From Gloeopeniophorella convolvens (lineage: Eukaryota; Basidiomycota; Agaricomycetes; Russulales): a stretch of DNA of 64,000 nucleotides. The stretch spans positions 248,001 through 312,000 of the forward strand of contig WTXD01000017.1 of assembly GCA_022496205.1 (NCBI GenBank), given 5' to 3'. The position numbers were made by a program, and so were the translations under genes. Positions 35,194 through 47,194 of this stretch are shown one piece after another (the stretch's first letter is position 1; every line of letters starts with the position of its first letter). The notes under the pieces were generated by a model. That model saw only the letters and a list, made by a program, of their open reading frames with translations. It was not told the DNA's origin and ran no database searches.

Positions 35194-35200
35194 ATATAAG
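35194..35200 (+). promoter_or_regulatory. TATA box of membrane protein gene C
   Basis: ATATAAG, about 115 bases before the ATG at 35314. Confidence 0.55.
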
Positions 35201-35313
35201 AGATGCTCGTATGTCCCTGGCTTTCTCAGGCCTGGCCCTATCGTTCCCATATCTCTTTTCAGTTCCTCGTCTTCGGCCTCTTTCTTTCACTTATCCTTAG
35301 TTCTCTACCTGTC

Positions 35314-35987
35314 ATGCCTACCCCGTCATTCATCTCGGAGTTAACGTCAACGGTTTCCTCTGCAGCAGCCATTAGTACGAGTACGGCAGTCGAACCTATG
35401 GGGAAGATCGCGTGGCAAACTGGCGTTTACCTCGTTGTTGTTGCCGGTGCGTGCTGCCCTCAACCCCGCAGCTCTCCATCACCCACTCACTTCCTTCCTC
35501 GACGAACAGCCGTCGTCGCCATTATCGCAGGCATAATCATCTCCGTCGGGCGTGCAGAGTGGAAGAATCCTATGTCGTCGCTCACGGTCCTTGAACGGAA
35601 CAAGTACAGCTGGTTGATCTGCCCTCCTTCAGGTTCGCATGGTCTCGATGCGCCTCTAGCACACTCCATTCTGACATTGCAGCTGCAGCGTTCGAGCTGG
35701 TCCGACGCATGCTTCATTTCTTTTCGACGACGTTCTTGCCTATGTTCTCGCGCCTTGGTCGCGGAACTGCTGCAGCTGCCATCCAACCGCACAGACCACC
35801 GCAGCCACAGTCGATCCTGCCATCCTTCAGGTCGTCAGGCTTCACAGCGCCCCTGGTGATGGCTGCGCCACGCCCCGCCATGCTGCGCGACAGCAGCTCT
35901 TTCCGGGTCCCTACGAACCCTTATTCCGACTCCTCGAGTAGTCCTCAAACCCCACGTCCAACTGCATTTGTAGACACCATTCGCTGA
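35314..35987 (+). CDS. Small single-pass membrane protein (C), 193 aa
   Basis: Exons 35314-35446, 35510-35603 and 35633-35987. The N-terminus is Ser/Thr/Ala-rich (STVSSAAAISTSTAVEP), then comes GKIAWQTG and one membrane helix at about residues 38-60 (VYLVVVAAVVAIIAGIIISV), followed by GRAEWKN and a long cytoplasmic-type tail rich in Pro, Ser and Arg. The C-terminal part contains RDSSSFRVPTNPYSDSSSS. It is a clear paralogue of gene D at 40.3 kb: GKIxWQT, the helix and the RVPxNPxSD tail motif are shared. The first intron is phase 1 inside the membrane helix. No known function; a small membrane anchor or signalling tail is possible. Confidence 0.72.
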
Positions 35988-36705
35988 CATGCCTTCTCCT
36001 CTCATGATCATCATTCCTACTACTATATTTCATGTATTCTTCCTCGCTTATGTGACATCCTAGCGAGACACGGCGCATTCATCATGGACTCTCTCCCAAC
36101 ACTGCTTCATTTCCCTATAATCACACGACGTTCTGATAATATATCATGCATTTAGTATCATACCTAGAATACTGTCACCACTCGGGCGTCAAGCCCGATG
36201 CTCCTGTATGAATGCATCGCTTGAAAGTGCTGAGTGGGTTGGCCGTGTTGTGTGGATTGGCACGGCCCGTGGCTCAAGGCCGGGCCGGGACTCGGGACCG
36301 AGTGCCGGAAGCGCACGGCCCCAAGGTTACTGCGTACCAAACGGAGTCCGGAGACACCACGTCCACCCTGTCCGTTTCGTGGCCTAAGTCAATCGTAGTA
36401 TCGGGACGACCAACGGATCTCGACGTTTGCACAGATAAGGAAGTGTCCATTAGATCATGTGTGTTATCAACAACCTTGGTGTGATTAAGTTCACGGTATG
36501 CAGTCCCCCACCTAGCCGTACTCGAGATAAGAAGACCGGATTTGCCTCTGCAGCTGCGGAGAAACAGTCACGGCCTTTGACTGTGCGACCTGCAGGCGAG
36601 GAACCTGTAAGTGCCAGCTTTATGATGTAATGAGCGACCCGCATACCATGACGCTAACTATCGGGCCTCATTGCGCAGCACCCCAATCACGGATTGCCAG
36701 CTCCA
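35988..36705. other. Intergenic
   Basis: Convergent 3' ends of genes C (+) and the 36.7-kb gene (-). A 90-codon frame at 36212 with a hydrophobic start is not otherwise supported. Confidence 0.4.
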
Positions 36706-37259
36706 TCAGGTGGCTTCATGACCCCCGCTCGGCCCTGTGTCGCGTCTGGTGATGTTGGGACCGGACTCCCTGCCGGTGCTGGTACCAGCCGGGACCTCCT
36801 CGCGCACACCAAAATTAATGGATGTAGAGAAGTGTACTCCGTCAGGGAAGCGTTCAGAGAGCAGGGACTGTATAGAGGGTAACCAAGGGAAGAGGACAAG
36901 AACGTGCTTCTCGTAGATAGAGAGGGCGAGTTTGGCCGGGTATGTCTGCAGTGAAAGATGAGCCAGGGCATTGCATCAGAAACCAGCATACGCACCGCTG
37001 CTTGCCAGAGAGAGAACGCGATCAAGTTTATCGCGACGATGGCCCATTTCAGTGGGATCAGGAAGCACAGCTTGACGTGGTTCAAGAACTGGTGGAAGTC
37101 GCGCTTGGGATCAAGCAGGATGATCTGGTATAGCTTCCACGTTGGGATGAGGAGACCTGGGAATTGGAAGCCATCCTCTGAAGGGGGCGCATCGGGAGGA
37201 GCGGGTGCAGAAGATGGGGGGTTCTGGCTGGCAGGTTGTTCGTAGGCAGAGGGGCTCAT
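36706..37259 (-). CDS. Small membrane protein, 167 aa, two exons
   Basis: Exons 36996-37259 and 36706-36945, split by a 50-nt phase-0 intron. The N-terminus is Pro/Ala/Ser-rich (NPPSSAPAPPDAPPSED). A hydrophobic stretch at about residues 64-88 (CFLIPLKWAIVAINLIAFSL) is followed by a second weaker one (HVLVLFPWLPSIQSLL). It differs from genes A-E in intron phase and sequence, so I do not place it in that set. A TATA box lies 52 bases upstream. Function unknown. Confidence 0.65.
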
Positions 37260-37310
37260 GATTGTCGGGATGATGATAGATGTCCTGTCGCCCTTCTAGC
37301 GGGATGCCTT

Positions 37311-37316
37311 CTTATA
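37311..37316 (-). promoter_or_regulatory. TATA box of the 36.7-kb gene
   Basis: TATAAG on the reverse strand, 52 bases before the ATG at 37259. Confidence 0.6.
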
Positions 37317-40300
37317 CCCTCGAGAATGGCATGGTTTCGGAGCAGCGCGGGGCTTGTAGCATCTGTCACTGTGGTGCGTGTTCGTCACCCAAAAGACGCC
37401 TGAAGGCCTGACACGGTAGTTAGGTCCGAGGGCGATGCCCGAGCGATACTACTCCCGGAAGTGCGATATTGGACACGGAATTTGTGAAGCAGATAATCAT
37501 GGTGTGCATGTGGAAAAGTCGGAGAGCGACAGTCTGGGGATGGTCCGAACCTGTTTGAGCGGTGCGTCGGAACTGCCGCGGAATCATGGATGTGCAAGTA
37601 TTTGCGCGTGTTGTTCCGCAGCAATTCCGTGGTTACCTCAATGTTGCCCTCTTCCATCATCCATGCCAACTTATATATTGTAAACGTCTTGGTTCAGTCT
37701 CGCGCCCTCAACGCCCCTTAATCCGCTTATTGCTACTGCGGATAGCCATGATCTCAGGCCGCGGGGTAAGGCGCAAATGGTCAATCCTCGCGCAATGCCC
37801 GATACAAATGGAACACTTTGCTGATTGCACGCGACCACGAAGAAGAGACCCTGAACCAAAGGCGTATTAAAGAGGGCTTCCTACTGAAAGTATTCCCCCG
37901 AAACTGCAGGAAAGCGCGGCGTAGCCCTCGTTTAAAGGTCACAAGATCGAGGCGTACTTCTGGGGATGCCAAAGGCGGTACCACTGTCGGATTGGCATCC
38001 CCGCATTTAAGACAACTGTTTTTATCTGGTGCTACTGCAAGACGTTTCACCGGGGTGGCAGAGGCGAGAGTGGTGCCTGCGACTAATAACAGGCGTTCGA
38101 ATTAGCAACCTGGATCATTTCCTGGATATCCCGTACGCTATGTAAGTCCCCGTAAGTTCGTCATCAGTTCAATGGCCTTCTGACAGATTCCGGATCGCAG
38201 GATCGGCGACCTGCGTCCTTCCGCTTTACGAAAGTAGGCACTCCGCTCAAGCCTTCGGATAATGCCTCCCGCAGCGGACTTCGACTCCCCGGATACAATA
38301 AATTCGAAGACGCGAGACCGTCGGCGAGATGGACATACTTTATGAGAAGGTCTCATATGACGAGGACTGTGAGTGCTAATGTCCGCAATCAAAGCACCAC
38401 TGAGACCGACATAGGCTTGACGCCCAATATCGTGAATCTCCCCGATACCCCATCCGACTCCAAGCCTCCCGTCGTCGTTGTGAGTCAAGGGCCAGGCAGT
38501 GTGACTCGCTCGCACATATGCTTGTCCAGTAGAACATGGGGGCGGACCTAGGGTTGGTCGAAGTGCCATACGAGTTAAGCAAGCTTGGACGCTTGGGCAT
38601 TCATATTCAGCGCTTCCCTTCGATTGCGATCGCGCGGTGAGCCGATAGCAGTGACCAGACTTGCTGACAACCTGGCTCGTGGCTTGCAGACCCAAGGGAC
38701 AGACTCAGTCGGCTCGTTCGGCGATGAGGGCGGACTGGAAAATGACGCCATCCTATTCATAAACAGCCTCAACCCCAACGGCAAAGCCAGTAGCAGGTTC
38801 ATCTGGCCCCAGCCCGTGCACACCCAGCCCCCAGGCAGTCGCGTCCTTAACCTAACTACTGTGGTCAGCGGATAAAAAGCCAGGCCGACGCTGACGAGTT
38901 CTTACGAACATGTCACTGGCCTACCCTATCTAGGCACTGACGAACTCCAGTGGGCTGCGGGTCGTGTTTGATCATCAGTTGTCCAGATGTCCGTGTCTGT
39001 TATCAGATATGCGGTATTGATGCATCATCGTGGCACGTGCGCATCATATTTCGTGTTTGCACATGTTTGATTGGGTCGTCAACATAGGGAAGCATACGAG
39101 GGTACCCTCGGGCCAATCAGGCTCGGCGATTGGCGCACTGCAAACTTTGCACTGGCAGCTCCTGAGCAGAGTGGCTTCACACGCCGAGGGAACCCGGACA
39201 CCTGTTTATAGAAAGCGTACAGGGTTCTCGAGGTTATGGTGCGGGCTGTTGCTGTTTGGAGGGGCCTGGCCCAGAAGAGTTTTCAGTGCTAGTGCTGGTG
39301 CCGGTGGGCACCCACTGGGGGTGCTTGAAGCCGGCTGCATCTCTTCAGCAGTGTTCACGTTGGGTCACAGGCTCATCTGGCACGAGGCACCCTATAGAAC
39401 AGGCGAGATCGGGCGAATCGGGAGGGCACAGCACCCGATTACCGCGCTGTGCATTATCCCGATTCAGGACTTTACGATGAGGCTTCTTGGGGGACGGCCT
39501 CAAATGCGCGTGGGCTGGCCATTGCGACCTAGACTTCCGCATGCTCTTTGCACCTGGTGCGCTCCCACAGCCTGCTTGCAAGGGCTGACCCTACCTTCCT
39601 TTCACGCTTCCTTCACGGCATCCTGACCGCATCTGGCGCGCTGTCTACCAAGACGGTTCTTCTCATTCGAGGGATCCGTGCTCTACGCGGCAACCCCGGT
39701 TCATAACGGCACCCCGTGCTCACAAAGGCGCGCGGTGTTTATCCGCGGACGGTGCGTGTATCCTATCATCGCCGCAGATTAGGCTCTGAGAAGCATCATC
39801 GGTGGCACCTGAATCGGCCAGCCTGCTACTGCGTATGTTAACTTCCAAGAGCACCCGCGCACAACCCTGCAGGGGTGTGACGAGGTGTGGCATCCGTGAA
39901 GTGCGGTGACTCCATTCTCGTATCTCTCATGCCAGGTGTGAAGTGCACTCGTGCCGTGCCTCGAGCAGTGTTGAACAACAGAACCCTTATGGCTCCCATT
40001 CGTTAGTTGGGCCTCCGGGCTCAACTTTGATGGGCGTACCAGTCCCTTTGCAACCCTCGGCGTAGCGCCGCGAGCCAAAAAGGAACACCCTCGGGGCCTC
40101 GCAGTGTCTATTCTGGCTCCGGCTGCGCATTCTGCGGTGATGCTCATTGGCCAACAAGGCAAAGCTCTGCACCGCGAGAAGACCGGCGTTTTTACCCAAT
40201 CTCTCATGCGTTTTGGGAAACCTCTGATAGATCACATCCCCCTTCACTAGCACCGCCGATCCCCCGATCGATGCATTTAAGGATCCCGGTGTTGACAGCA

Positions 40301-40344
40301 CCTGCCGCCAATTCGCCTCCCCTTCGTGCCATCTCGCTCATATC
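37317..40344. other. 3-kb gene-poor stretch
   Basis: Holds frames of 185 aa (38138-38695, -) and 198 aa (39030-39626, +) with no recognisable domain, promoter or splicing. A TTTAAG string near 40275 may serve gene D. Confidence 0.35.
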
Positions 40345-41078
40345 ATGGCACCACCCTCGGCAACCATTACCCCTTCCACAACGGCGGCAACGCAGAGTTC
40401 TATCTCAGCTGTGCCTACCTCTAGCGAGCCCGCCGGCAAAATTATATGGCAGACCGCACTGTACTTGACCGTTGTTTTAGGTTTGTCGTCTCATGAATTA
40501 CAGTGCAAACTGCGTGATACTCACCATCTCGACTTACTTTAGTGGTAGTAGCCCTTATCGTAGGCGCTATCTTCCTCGTTGGACGCTTGGAGGAAAGAAA
40601 GTACAAAAGCTCACGAAGCAATGCGTCCGCGTCAGGGAGAAGATGGACAAACCACTCACGGAAGACGCATTGCCAGGACGCTAGCGCAGAGTTGACAGGC
40701 GTATCCCCCAGCACGTTTACCCCAGTGTCTGGTATCGTGCAGATGTGGCTCTGCAGGCGTTCTACCGCGTTGTGGCAGGCGTTCCAGCAACTTCGGCCTT
40801 GCACCCATGCGACCCCGCCACGCCCGACTTCCCAAGACACACTTCCCTTCGTCCGGGCAGCGAACGATACCGTACCTCCACTGCTAGCCACCCCGCAGCG
40901 AGCCGTCGTCCGTGACGACCAACCGCTTCGCGTCCCGGCGAACCCACATTCTGACACGTCCAGCATGCAGTCCTCCCTCTACCCTACTCCTCCTAACATC
41001 CACTCCATCATATCCTATCAGTCTTCATGCTCCCCTATGCCCCCAAGACGAAGCAAAAGCAAAACTCCGGTCGTCTGA
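40345..41078 (+). CDS. Small single-pass membrane protein (D), paralogue of C
   Basis: Exon 1 is 40345-40480 and exon 2 starts at 40543, a phase-1 intron at the same place as in gene C. The N-terminus is Ser/Thr-rich (TITPSTTAATQSSISAVP), then GKIIWQTA and a membrane helix (LYLTVVLVVVALIVGAIFLV) followed by GRLEERK. Read without further splicing, exon 2 runs to 41078 and gives 223 aa ending with VRDDQPLRVPANPHSDTSS, which matches the tail of C. However, the middle stretch that best matches C (ADVALQAFYRV) lies in another frame, so an extra intron (AA|GTACAA at about 40596) plus a small frameshift, or a decayed copy, must be considered. Function unknown. Confidence 0.6.
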
Positions 41079-42252
41079 GACGTTGGGTATCACCGCACGC
41101 AACTTTCGCGTTGCGGTTAACAGGAGCGGGCTCGCTCACGAGCACGAGTCTGCTGCCCCACATCAGATCCGCGACACGACTCAGCAGTATTGGCATGATG
41201 TGCTATCGTATTTATCATTGGCTTAAGATCGCGCCTTCATCTGCATATTCTATTCCCATATGTATTATTTTCAATGTATCGATGACGGTTCTTCCATTCT
41301 AGACAGCCCCTAAGTGACATAGCCAGGCCTGCTGTACCCTCTGACGGAGGGACCGTGTGAGAGACATCAACGTTATGCCGGCACGAACAGCCCGCGAGGC
41401 TTCAGAGAACAGTTAAAATAGGACGCATACAACGTGTGCCGCGGCGTAGTGCGCCCGGCATCAGGTAGGTTGCGCTTGGCGGGCCTTGCCTCGAAATGCG
41501 CGCAAGTCAACACCGTTGCAGGTCATTCCGCGAGGGGGCGCTGTCCTCACGTCGGTGAACACTGGATGGAAAGCTCTGCACGGTATCTATGTCAAGGCCG
41601 GGCGCCAGCTTCCCCGCAGCAACGAGGCGCTCCTCGGGAAGGCCGAGCGAAGATTTGCTACGAGGTAATGATGCCCCTTTCTGTCACCCCGTTCTCCCGA
41701 GAGGAAGGAGGCATCATGAGGCCCGTCGCTCGAAGCGCGCGAGGCGCTAGTGCCCCCGTTATCGCTCCAGTCAGAAGCCGGTGTTGGTGTGCCCGGTGTC
41801 GGCTTGTGGGCGGCAGCCTATGTCAGAGGGTTCGTAGACAACAGTCTGCAGCTGGAAGGTCTTGCGAGGGTCGCGTCGACCCATGAAAGGATACATTCAC
41901 GAGGTCACAGGTTTACGCCGAACTTACCGACGAGAAGGATCTCAGTTCCCTATTGTGGAAATCAGGCGAGCTTGAACCTTCGTGATGCGCATCGGACTCC
42001 CAGCGGCAGATTGACGAAATGTTGACTGACGCCGACGAAAGTTCAGGTGATTGGGCGGGAGTTCGATCCGAGCTGTGTTCCTTTGTCTCTGAACTTATTG
42101 ATTTTGCGCCAGTGAGAATAACCAAATTGCAATTGCTCTAGTGTGAGATACCTGATGAGTGATGTGTGCACAGATATATGTAGTTGAAATGGGGGCATGA
42201 ATGGAATAATGAAGTTGCCGAAATCCACATGGAAGATAAAAAGGAAAAGAGA
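41079..42252. other. Intergenic with possible gene remnant
   Basis: Between 41480 and 42000 several short coding-like pieces on the + strand (for example EVYAELTDEKDLSSLLWK before a stop) cannot be joined to one open frame. This could be a decayed gene or chance. Confidence 0.3.
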
Positions 42253-45053
42253 TCACCGGTCGTGGCCAGGAGCCGACACGAACGTACCGCCCGTCGACCA
42301 CTCCGCGTCGACATCCGACAGCCCCGCGTCGCCCTCCAGATCCGTGTCCGTGTCCGTGTCCACCCACGCATCCGCGCCACCATTGACATGCTCATCTTCA
42401 TCCTGAGTTGCTACGATCCGTAGAGGACCGGAGGGATACTCACGCAGTGGGGACGCTGTCCGGCCCCCAGTCTCCTTCCCGCCCAGCGCAAACGCGGCAG
42501 CGCCAGGTGATCCCGAACCCTTGGCGAGCCCAGCGCTCGTGGCCTCCGAACCCGGTCCAAAAACGTCGCCATCCACGTTCCGTACGCGCCGCACTTCATG
42601 CAGGTGTGCGCTGCGTGCCCACCGCCGTGCAGAGCGTGGCACGGGCCCGATGAGCGGCGCCCCGGCGTGCGAGGTCGAGCGCTGGATCCCGCCGGCAGCG
42701 GGGGATGCCGGGCCAGTGCGGAGGACGCGCGGGCGCGGCCCGTTCCCACTACCCGGTCCGGCTCTGCGGAGGGACGGGGTAAGTGGCCGCAGGGTTGGCG
42801 TGAGGTTGGCATACGCCCCAGGACGTCGCTGATGGGACGTTGTTGGGGTTGTGGTGACGTTGGATTGTGTGGGTGCGATAGGGGGCGCGGCAGGGGCCGG
42901 CGCGACGACGGGCGTTGTCTCGCCGTTGGATGACGCGCGACTGCGGCTCGTGCTTACGCTGCGCAGGCGCGCGACCCAGTCACCGCTGAGGTTGAGGCTG
43001 CGGCGGCCCCATGCACGCATGGGATTCGCGCCTCGTGTCGTTGATGCGTGGAACTCTCCGGGCGAGCCACGCGTGACGCTGAGGAAGACGAGCACTGCCA
43101 GCAGGAGGCAGAGCTGCGCGATGCCGAGGCGCTTCTCAAGGACAATCTGTGTGCGCACCGAAATTGTCAGTCAGAAAGCCTGCAGACGAGTGCGTAGTGA
43201 ACGGACCTCATCGGCGAGATAGTTGACCTGTGAAAGCAGCGCACGATGCTCGACGTCCATCCTCTTGCGGTGTTTCTCGAAGTCGAGGACAGAGCGCTCG
43301 TATAGATGCGCCTGCGCACGACCGATGCCCTCCAGCCGGCCAACATCTTCACTCAGACGCCGGAGCATCTCCCGCATAGCACTGGTCTGCTCCTCAACGT
43401 AGCGCGCGTAGAGCGTCGTATTGGCTTCGAGGGCACTGAGACGGTTCATGATGGTGCGGTAGATCGACTCGCCGGTCTGCATGTGTGCGGGGGGTGCAGG
43501 TGGTGGAAGATTAATGATCGGAGGAGACGAGGCCGACGCGGACCCAGACGCAGAGGACGCGGAGGTGATAGAAGGAGAGGGGGTGGTGATGACTGTGAAA
43601 TGGGACTGGCTGCGAACAGGGGGAGACGTGGGTGCAGTAGAAGCCGAGGCATCTGTCGATCGGGATGGCACTGATACAGGCGAAAACGCTGCGGGTGCGT
43701 TGTCGCCGGAAGGTACGTGAGGGCGTTTGGCGGGATCGTCGCTAACGGTAGTATAATCCGGGGACATGATGGGCGAAGGCGTGGCAACAAGTGAAGGGTC
43801 AGCAGTGGTCGCCAGGTTGGGAGCGCTAGTCGAAGGTTCAAGCCGTGCAATGTCTGTACTGTGCCGGAACGACCCTTCTACGCCCTCCGAAGATTGTGAC
43901 CCGTCTTTCTGGTGGTCCTGAGCTTCCGCGTTGACTTCATCAGAGGGGGTCGCAGAAGGTAAGCCGTCACCGGCTATGGACGAAACTTCTAGGGCGTCTT
44001 GAGGCGCAGTTGCGGGCTGGGGAGGCTCTATGAGGCTCTCCACAGGGACCGCAACGGCCGGCACGTTCAAATCCTGCCGCGCCTTGCTCTCCTCTTCCCA
44101 GGTGTCCCATTTCCATTGCTCGAGGTGGGTAAGGCCATAAACGCGAAGGAGCGAGATGGGGCAATAGTACTCGTTCGAGTAGTGGGAGTGGAAATCGACG
44201 CGGATGTATCGGTAAAAGTCCCGGATGGACGTCGGCGGATGGAATGACTGCATGCGAGGGGCACACAAACGTCAGCGCACCGCCACGACACACACGAGAG
44301 GCGTACCTGGACCCCGCGCACATTCTTCCCGACATACGTGCCGACCACCGTCCAGCCCTCCGCGTCCGTAGCGTACGTCTTGGCGACGCTGACCGTGAAC
44401 TCCTTGAACACGCCACTGAAAAACTCGAAATTCGCGAGCTGCACTGTGTCGATGCGGATGTCCTCGCACAGCTCAACGACGACGAACTGCGGCTTCGCCG
44501 CGCACGGCGAGAGCATGTACCGGTCACGCTTCGAGGACAGGATGTTCGACGCAGACTTGGCGCCGCGGTGCGCGGTGTGCACGCGTGCGGAGCAGTCCAG
44601 CGAGGCATAGTTGAAGCGATCCGTGAGCGGGACGCGGAAGTGCGGCGGCACGGAGGGCGGTGGGGGTGGCAAGTTCTGCTGCATTAAGAGGGCGGGGTCC
44701 GCGACGTCCGCAGCCTCAACTACAGTGGAGCTGTGCGGCTCCGTGGGCACCTCGCTCGATGCGCGAGTCGGTGCGCTCGCGTTCGGGGGTGCGCTGCTCT
44801 TCTGGCTGCTCTCTGCGAAGCGCTTCGCCTTCCAGTCTTCGAAAGAGAGAAAGAGGTCGTCGCCGACGGGCTCGAGCGGCGTCAGCGGCTTGAGACAACA
44901 GATGGGCTCCTCCGGTGTCTTCGGTGCAAGTGCTACGATGGCATGAAATGGATCATTTGGGGTCGTGGGCGCTGGGCGGGCAGAAAGCGCTGGGACTGCA
45001 AAGAGGAAGTAGAGCAGGGACCTCGGAAGCCACGCCCGGTGGCTGTTGTACAT
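42253..45053 (-). CDS. SUN-domain protein of the SLP1 type, 893 aa, three exons
   Basis: Exons 44307-45053, 43207-44247 and 42253-43146. The start ATG at 45053 gives a signal-like hydrophobic N-terminus (SLLYFLFAVPALSA). Then come an acidic segment with FLSFEDWKAKRF, and the SUN domain at about residues 130-300: SASNILSSKRDRYMLSPC, FVVVELCEDIRIDTVQLANF, GWTVVGTYVGKNVRGVQ, FYRYIRVDFHSHYSNEYYCP and SLLRVYG. A long Ser/Thr/Pro-rich linker leads to a coiled coil (about 500-590, SIYRTIMNRLSALEANTTLY and following) and one membrane helix (LGIAQLCLLLAVLVFLSV). This is the layout of ER-resident mid-SUN/SLP1 proteins, which assist folding or tethering of membrane proteins (family knowledge). The tail contains a short DTDTDTD run from a GTGTCC tandem repeat. 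The last exon may hold further introns that I could not fix. Confidence 0.85.
42341..42362. repeat. In-frame hexanucleotide repeat (GTGTCC) in the SUN gene
   Basis: Three to four copies of GTGTCC; on the coding strand they encode the acidic DTDTDTD run near the C-terminus. Confidence 0.7.
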
Positions 45054-45526
45054 ACTCAGAGGTTGCAGCCAGACCCAAACACTTGAGCGAGTCAACAAGC
45101 AGCTGGACGAGTGCGTGCCCCCTACTGGGGAGGTGGTGGTGGTGGCCGTTGGAGAAGGAGGTCACGCAGACCACAAACGGGGATGTTGATTCACCGCAGC
45201 GGTGCTGCTACATACCAATATAGCATCGACTATATAACAGGTAACAGAAAGCATCATCACCCCGTCTGCCACGTCAGGCCAGGAACACATTGACTTTCAA
45301 GGCAATCCACATCCAAAAGCGCCGCGCAGGAACATATATTAAGAACTGACAGCTACGATGGTGCAGTGTTCGAAAAGCGGAACGGTCACGTTGGAAAAAC
45401 TTTGGCGGGAGGCTCGGGGCACGTGTTAGCAGAGCGAACACCATGCATCTGCAGAGAACCATCCGCCTGATGCACCTGCACTCCCTCCAGCATAGCTGTG
45501 TATCCTCCCTCTCACGTATTTGAGAA
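45054..45526. other. Intergenic, SUN gene promoter side
   Basis: Upstream of the SUN gene and downstream of VMA3, both on the reverse strand. No gene seen. Confidence 0.45.
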
Positions 45527-46467
45527 TTATGTGCATGAGACACCAGCTGCAGCCGTGTTCATGATAAGAGCAACAATGAGACCTGAAGACGGTGTTACAT
45601 CAGAGATTGAATGGACTGGTTATAGGTGTTATATTTCACGCACCATATAGACCCAGGACTTCGGCGAAAATGAGGATGAGAATCTGTCAGACGAAGTCGT
45701 GTTAGTCCATAAACAGTATTCGGTGGTAAGCTCTGACGAACCATTCCGACGAATAGCCTTGGTTGCTGTGCAGTCCCTCGGACACCGGCATCTCCCACAA
45801 TACCGATGGCAAAGCCAGCGGCAAGACCGGCGAGGCCGACGGAGAGGCCAGCACCAAGCTGGACGAAACCGGTGTACAGAGGCATTTGCGGCGCGACTGA
45901 GTGATAACTTAGATTCGGAGCAAGCGGAAAAGGCGCTAGGCAGACGCACGATTTCCGGCGATGAGGACCGAGACGACAAGGCCGTAAATCTTAAAGCACC
46001 GCAGTTCAGGGACATGCGCAGTCGAAGGATGACGCGGAAAGACTCACCGCAATGATACCAGCCATGATAACGGGCACAACGTTCTTCATCATGAGATCAG
46101 GTCGCAAGACGGCCATGGCGGAAATGCCAACGCCAGACTTCGCGGTGCCATAACTGCAAAGCTGCGTGAGCTACATGTTCTTGGGCGCAATGACGACGTT
46201 GATGCCAGGAATGCTCAAATTCGCGGACAAGGACGCGCGAAAAGAGAAAATCATACTTGCCTCGCGCCAATACCTAGGAGACACCGTTCGAAAGTAGTCA
46301 TATACGCGGCAGCGTGGAGAACGCACATGTGAACACGATGGCGCTTGTGCAGCCCTAGTTGACGAACAGGCGCGTCCATTAGCCCCTAATTTCGCAGAAC
46401 CACATGAGAGTGAGAGACTCACCATTGCGCCGAAGAAAGGAGCATAGACAGGGCAGAGGTCGGTCAT
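45527..46467 (-). CDS. VMA3: V-type ATPase proteolipid subunit c, 160 aa, eight exons
   Basis: Exons 46423-46467, 46327-46354, 46261-46273, 46048-46153, 45950-45989, 45742-45896, 45644-45683 and 45527-45582 give exactly 160 residues, the usual length. It forms the proton-carrying c-ring of the vacuolar ATPase. Landmarks: [92 protein letters not shown] and [18 protein letters not shown] with the essential proton-binding glutamate in the last helix. Exon 3 is a 13-nt microexon; it is followed by a 107-nt intron with a GC donor (AG|GCAAGT). All other introns are GT-AG. The gene appears intact. Confidence 0.95.
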
Positions 46468-47194
46468 TGTAGGAAGACTGCGGTGGAAATATCGCGGGTG
46501 ATGAAGGCGACCACAAACACGACCATGGTCCGTTTCGTAGCGTCGGTAATTCCCGAGGCGGCGCCCTAATCAGTGGCTGCGGAGTCTTGACGCACGGCTG
46601 CCTCTCTTTGCCCGTTCAATGTAGTCCAAGGCGCAGTTGCAATGCCACCTGCACGCTGCGGACGCTCGCTGCGCATTATCACTGTCCAGCTCGCCTGGAA
46701 CGTCGAGAAAGATATACATGAGCGGTCTGATTTGTGCATGGACCACGTATCTTGGCAGGCCCCTGCCCTTACGTAATAAGAGCAGCTAAGTGATCACCCA
46801 TGATTCTGATGAGCGGCTTTGCCTCAGCCTCAGACACAAGCCTCCTTTGGAGTGGACCTAAGAAGCCTCGCGCAAATTGGTTTCAGGGATCTCGTCTTCC
46901 TCTCCTTCCTCTCCTATGGCCGAACGCAGCAGTTTTGGAAGTATATGTGCACTTTCCGCGCACTGCGAGCCCGCGGCAAGCCCGTGGGCCCCGTTTTCGA
47001 GTGTGCCTTGAAAGCTTGATTGTGCGCCCATCAACGAAGTTTAGCACAAGTTTAGCATGCCAACGAAGGGATCTTCCCATGCTCCTGACGGTGGCGCATC
47101 CCCGCCGGCTTCGGATTCTGATCTACTTCGGACTGCGATATGTTAAATGAACACGATACACCGTGGTGCTGCAGGTTTCTCCCCCTGAAGTGCG
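46468..47194. other. Intergenic, divergent promoters
   Basis: Between VMA3 (-) and the 7TM gene (+). No coding region supported. Confidence 0.45.

Noticed and set aside
36212..36484. 90-codon frame with a hydrophobic, signal-like start
   Set aside because: No promoter, no domain and low-complexity continuation; could be chance.
38138..38695. 185-codon reverse-strand frame
   Set aside because: Composition not protein-like, no motif, and the opposite strand is open as well.
39030..39626. 198-codon forward frame
   Set aside because: No domain, and composition typical of chance reading through GC-rich DNA.
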